Shown: one piece after another, positions 7,901 to 8,495 of the stretch | Layout: each line of letters begins with the position of its first letter | Numbering within the stretch: position 1 is the first letter of the stretch | Source: an uncultured Lachnospiraceae bacterium | GTDB lineage: Bacteria > Bacillota > Clostridia > Lachnospirales > Lachnospiraceae | DNA length: 8,495 nt | Assembly (NCBI GenBank): GCA_946633495.1 | Contig: CAMPAX010000093.1 | Span: 1 to 8,495, forward strand | Direction: 5' to 3' | The notes under the pieces: model-generated | Database searches by the model: none | Seen by the model: only the letters and a program-made list of their open reading frames with translations | What the model was told of the DNA's origin: nothing | Translations under genes and position numbers: made by a program

Positions 7901-8175
7901 GTAAGCCCGTCGGTTTTGATCTGATACTCTGTCGGATACTCTGCCGGCATAGCTCCGGTATATGGAACGTAATCCTCCTCCAGAAAGTAAATGGACAGAT
8001 CATCGGGATTCAGCGGCTCGGCGGCATAGACCGAACTTTCTTCCAACGCTCCCCCGAAAAGATCATACGGAGTTTTTATTACAAGCCCGGCGGACACAAA
8101 AAACACAGCAAGCAGCACCACCAGGATCCGTGCTGATCGGCGCCGAATCTTACCTTTTTCCGTATATCCCTCCAT
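4936..8175 (-). CDS. Large secreted multidomain surface protein (transglutaminase-like, BspA LRR, Big2, cell-wall repeats)
   Basis: The 1079-aa exported protein has a basic N-terminus and a signal segment (about 15-33), with possible cleavage near VYAAE (49-53). Domains in order are a beta-rich N-terminal domain (about 58-165); a transglutaminase-like core (about 185-280) with Cys225 in CGDCW, His258 in SGHRNV and Glu273 where Asp is usual; BspA-type leucine-rich repeats (about 310-580) ending in IYYAGTEEEW; a Big2-like Ig domain (about 582-664); an InlB-B/'bacterial repeat'-like domain (about 667-748); a second Big2-like domain (about 751-832); a Cys-pair domain (about 833-914) with C858xxC861 and C897xxC900; and choline/glucan-binding-type repeats (916-1076). 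GGAGG lies 8 nt before the ATG. It is the first gene of the operon, behind a consensus promoter. It is likely a wall-attached adhesin or processing enzyme; activity is uncertain given Glu273. Confidence 0.93.
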   Translation of the reverse strand: MEGYTEKGKIRRRSARILVVLLAVFFVSAGLVIKTPYDLFGGALEESSVYAAEPLNPDDLSIYFLEEDYVPYTGAMPAEYPTEYQIKTDGLTGTLSCYVASGSSVVVSSDGLISPKTTKWYWKGGFGSTGMMEDYDYIEIRYNPGTSVVRMTCGDYTQDITVHVTSYSNMYVENKMNSALAEIITDGMTDLEKFTAITKWVGRNTDYSVHYQSAKDMMIYECGDCWASTNTILAMCEKVGVQARSRRGNQDGGAGSGHRNVIALCEGKYYIGEAGYGGTRPRGASVYEEEGGFAVSGNTVYQYDGFDEDVVVPSVIEGKTITGFGNGKATVFPSDNCVNLYLPATITSIGDDAFYGATKLETITIDPANESYEMVGKVLYSAGRKKLLYTLRSATEVVIDPNTEIIGREGLYGLTLDQLVIPSNVKTLELACLFNTKVNRLVIEEGLETICELALQGFSAPELVVPRSVTTYEVGPFYNTRIPKIILADTMKELPEASFWGSTVAEVEIPDGVTSIGFKALANCYSLVSVSIPKSVTSIAEDAFYNSSRLSDIYYAGTEEEWNAIDNKASISDNITVHFSSVRVTGIDPGQTEILLKEKGETYSMGTKVVPANASNQKITYTSSNTSVVKVNDTTLTAQGEGTCVVTATTKDGGFKAEYQVTVRYPRYKLTIEGGKFRSGTFSGLSEGEFLKDTTVKLTTNLLYTDGYSFKNWVIPEDVTLTSGALNDTWISFNMPARDITVKAVYDEVKVYSIASLGYSGTTMCTGETMQLSPTIYPEYALNRSLAWSSDNESVMTVDETGKLTAVSAGQALITAKTTDGTEIKRTATFTVRDHRWTAENVITEANCEEPGEKEVTCGYCGLTTRVKIPAKGHTVVVDEAVPATTEAAGLTEGSHCSVCGKILVAQKVTSKLPCGWVKKGRYTYYYSKAGIPVTGVQKIDGKWYYFSARGVMQTGWIKKKGKTFYFDEMGRMVFGARKIDGKIYYFSSKGVMTVGWLTKNKKTFYFNEEGIMQTGLVKIDGKIYYFSTKGIMNRSRWLKYKSKWYYFGTDGAMVAGTKILIDGVEYTFDRKGVCLNRN
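4948..5430 (-). repeat. Cell-wall-binding repeat array in the 1079-aa protein
   Basis: Residues 916-1076 are units of about 20 aa of two kinds that alternate: a 'GW(I/L)..KGKTFYF..EG.M' kind and a 'G..KIDGK.YYFS..GVM' kind (KIDGK at 939-943, 979-983 and 1019-1023, exactly 40 residues apart). One unit is altered to NRSRWLKYKSK (1034-1044). The array ends in a cap, VEYTFDRKGVCLNRN, closely like the end of the neighbouring protein's array. Confidence 0.9.
6436..7248 (-). repeat. BspA-type leucine-rich repeat region (LRR_5-like)
   Basis: Residues about 310-580 of the 1079-aa protein show irregular units of about 22 aa of the form 'LVIP..V..I...AF....L..I.I', such as LYLPATITSIGDDAFYG (340-356), VEIPDGVTSIGFKAL (507-521) and VSIPKSVTSIAEDAFYN (530-546). 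The IYYAGTEEEW end is typical of BspA-like repeats in host-associated bacteria. Such regions are usually protein- or surface-binding; the partner here is unknown. Confidence 0.88.
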
Positions 8176-8300
8176 ATATCACCCCTCCTGCTTTACATCC
8201 GGAAAGCGCCTGCTTCAGGAACCTGCCGATTCCGTCTTCCGCGCTTACCATTTATGCTTTTTCCTGTTTTAGTCACACATGAAGGTAAACCACCCCACTA
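8176..8300 (-). other. Structured 5' leader of the surface-protein operon
   Basis: About 125 nt lie between the inferred transcript start near 8300 and the ATG. Arms at 8241-8249 and 8201-8209 (GGTAAGCGC and GCGCTTTCC on the minus strand) can pair in 8 of 9 positions. The enclosed stretch holds GGAA/TTCC and CAGG-TT-CCTG complementarity. No T-run follows, so it is not a terminator. The single CCTG element (8216-8219) could pair with any of three CAGG copies, one of which (8187-8190) overlaps the Shine-Dalgarno sequence. I compared it from memory with GEMM, ydaO and fluoride riboswitch consensus elements and saw no match. Confidence 0.4.
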
Positions 8301-8306
8301 TAATCA

Positions 8307-8334
8307 ATTATAAGATCGTGAAAAAATCTGTCAA
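8307..8334 (-). promoter_or_regulatory. Consensus vegetative promoter of the surface-protein operon
   Basis: On the minus strand a perfect TTGACA (8329-8334) is followed after 16 bp by a perfect TATAAT (8307-8312), a housekeeping-type sigma promoter. Its start would be near 8300. The -10 is the first half of an inverted repeat, TATAAT-TG-ATTATA (8299-8312), which runs to about the start site and could be an operator or chance AT-rich symmetry. It is the only strong minus-strand promoter seen upstream of the four-gene unit. Confidence 0.85.
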
Positions 8335-8432
8335 CCCATCCGCCTCTTTTTCTCCCTGCAAAAAAGCCCCGATCTGTGCATCCTGAACAGAAATCTTTTT
8401 GAGAGGTTGAATGATATAGGTTCATCTGCGAA

Positions 8433-8461
8433 TTGAAAAGTATTTCCGTTAGATGTATAAT
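8433..8461 (+). promoter_or_regulatory. Divergent plus-strand promoter facing out of the window
   Basis: TTGAAA (8433-8438), a 17-bp spacer and TATAAT (8456-8461) form a near-consensus promoter on the plus strand, with a start expected near 8468. No plus-strand gene fits inside the window. An ATG at 8491-8493 is a possible start but has only a weak preceding GGAA. An inverted repeat TTCCGT (8444-8449) / ACGGAA (8479-8484) brackets the -10 and start site. Nothing recognisable was seen between this promoter and the minus-strand promoter ending at 8334. Confidence 0.7.
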
Positions 8462-8495
8462 GTATGTATGATTTATTTACGGAACATCACATGAA

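Noticed and set aside
6442..8136. 564-codon open frame on the plus strand, antisense to the 1079-aa gene
   Set aside because: It lies codon-on-codon opposite the real gene, so it stays open only because that gene avoids TTA, CTA and TCA codons there. The translation is rich in His, Arg, Cys and Ile with no domain pattern, while the minus-strand reading has clear domains and a ribosome binding site.
8201..8249. Leader hairpin as a known riboswitch or transcription attenuator
   Set aside because: No remembered riboswitch consensus matches and no T-run follows the stem, so it is kept only as an unclassified structured leader.
8299..8304. Plus-strand TATAAT as a second divergent promoter
   Set aside because: No -35-like hexamer lies at a usable distance upstream; it is simply the other half of the inverted repeat on the minus-strand promoter.

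Overview
The window looks like a chromosomal segment of an anaerobic, butyrate-forming Gram-positive bacterium of the Clostridia, most likely Lachnospiraceae. This rests on a ptb-buk pair, strong AGGAGG-type ribosome binding sites, and exported surface proteins of a style common in gut Lachnospiraceae: BspA-type leucine-rich repeats, Big2 Ig-like domains and choline/glucan-binding-type repeats. Base composition looks balanced, and I cannot name a genus. All supported genes lie on the minus strand, so the order of transcription runs from high to low coordinates.

Region 1 (about 8495 to 2564) is a four-gene unit I infer to be one operon. It starts at a consensus promoter (TTGACA, 16 bp, TATAAT; 8307-8334) with a leader of roughly 125 nt that can fold over the ribosome binding site. 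It encodes a 1079-aa secreted multidomain protein (8175-4936) with a transglutaminase-like domain, BspA-like LRRs, Ig-like domains and cell-wall-binding repeats. A 494-aa secreted transglutaminase-like protein with the same type of C-terminal repeats follows (4907-3423). Next come a 135-aa two-TM protein resembling DUF3592 (3369-2962) and a 98-aa Lys-rich single-TM protein (2927-2631). Gaps are 28, 53 and 34 nt. The unit ends at a strong intrinsic terminator (2564-2608). I infer a cell-envelope role: two exported proteins held on the wall by repeats, plus two small membrane proteins of unknown job.

Region 2 (about 2462 to 276) is the last step of butyrate fermentation: phosphate butyryltransferase (ptb, 2315-1392) and butyrate kinase (buk, 1340-276), apparently with their own promoter at 2434-2462. 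Together they turn butyryl-CoA into butyrate and make one ATP.

Region 3 (154 to 1) is the start of a protein with an Asn-Pro-Tyr-Gly repeat N-terminus that runs off the window. No convincing terminator separates it from buk.

The right edge (8433-8461) has a good plus-strand promoter facing out of the window, so a divergent gene probably begins just beyond it. The two gene-free stretches over 300 bases (2316-2630 and 8176-8495) hold the terminator, promoters and leader described here. Nothing recognisable was seen between about 8335 and 8432.
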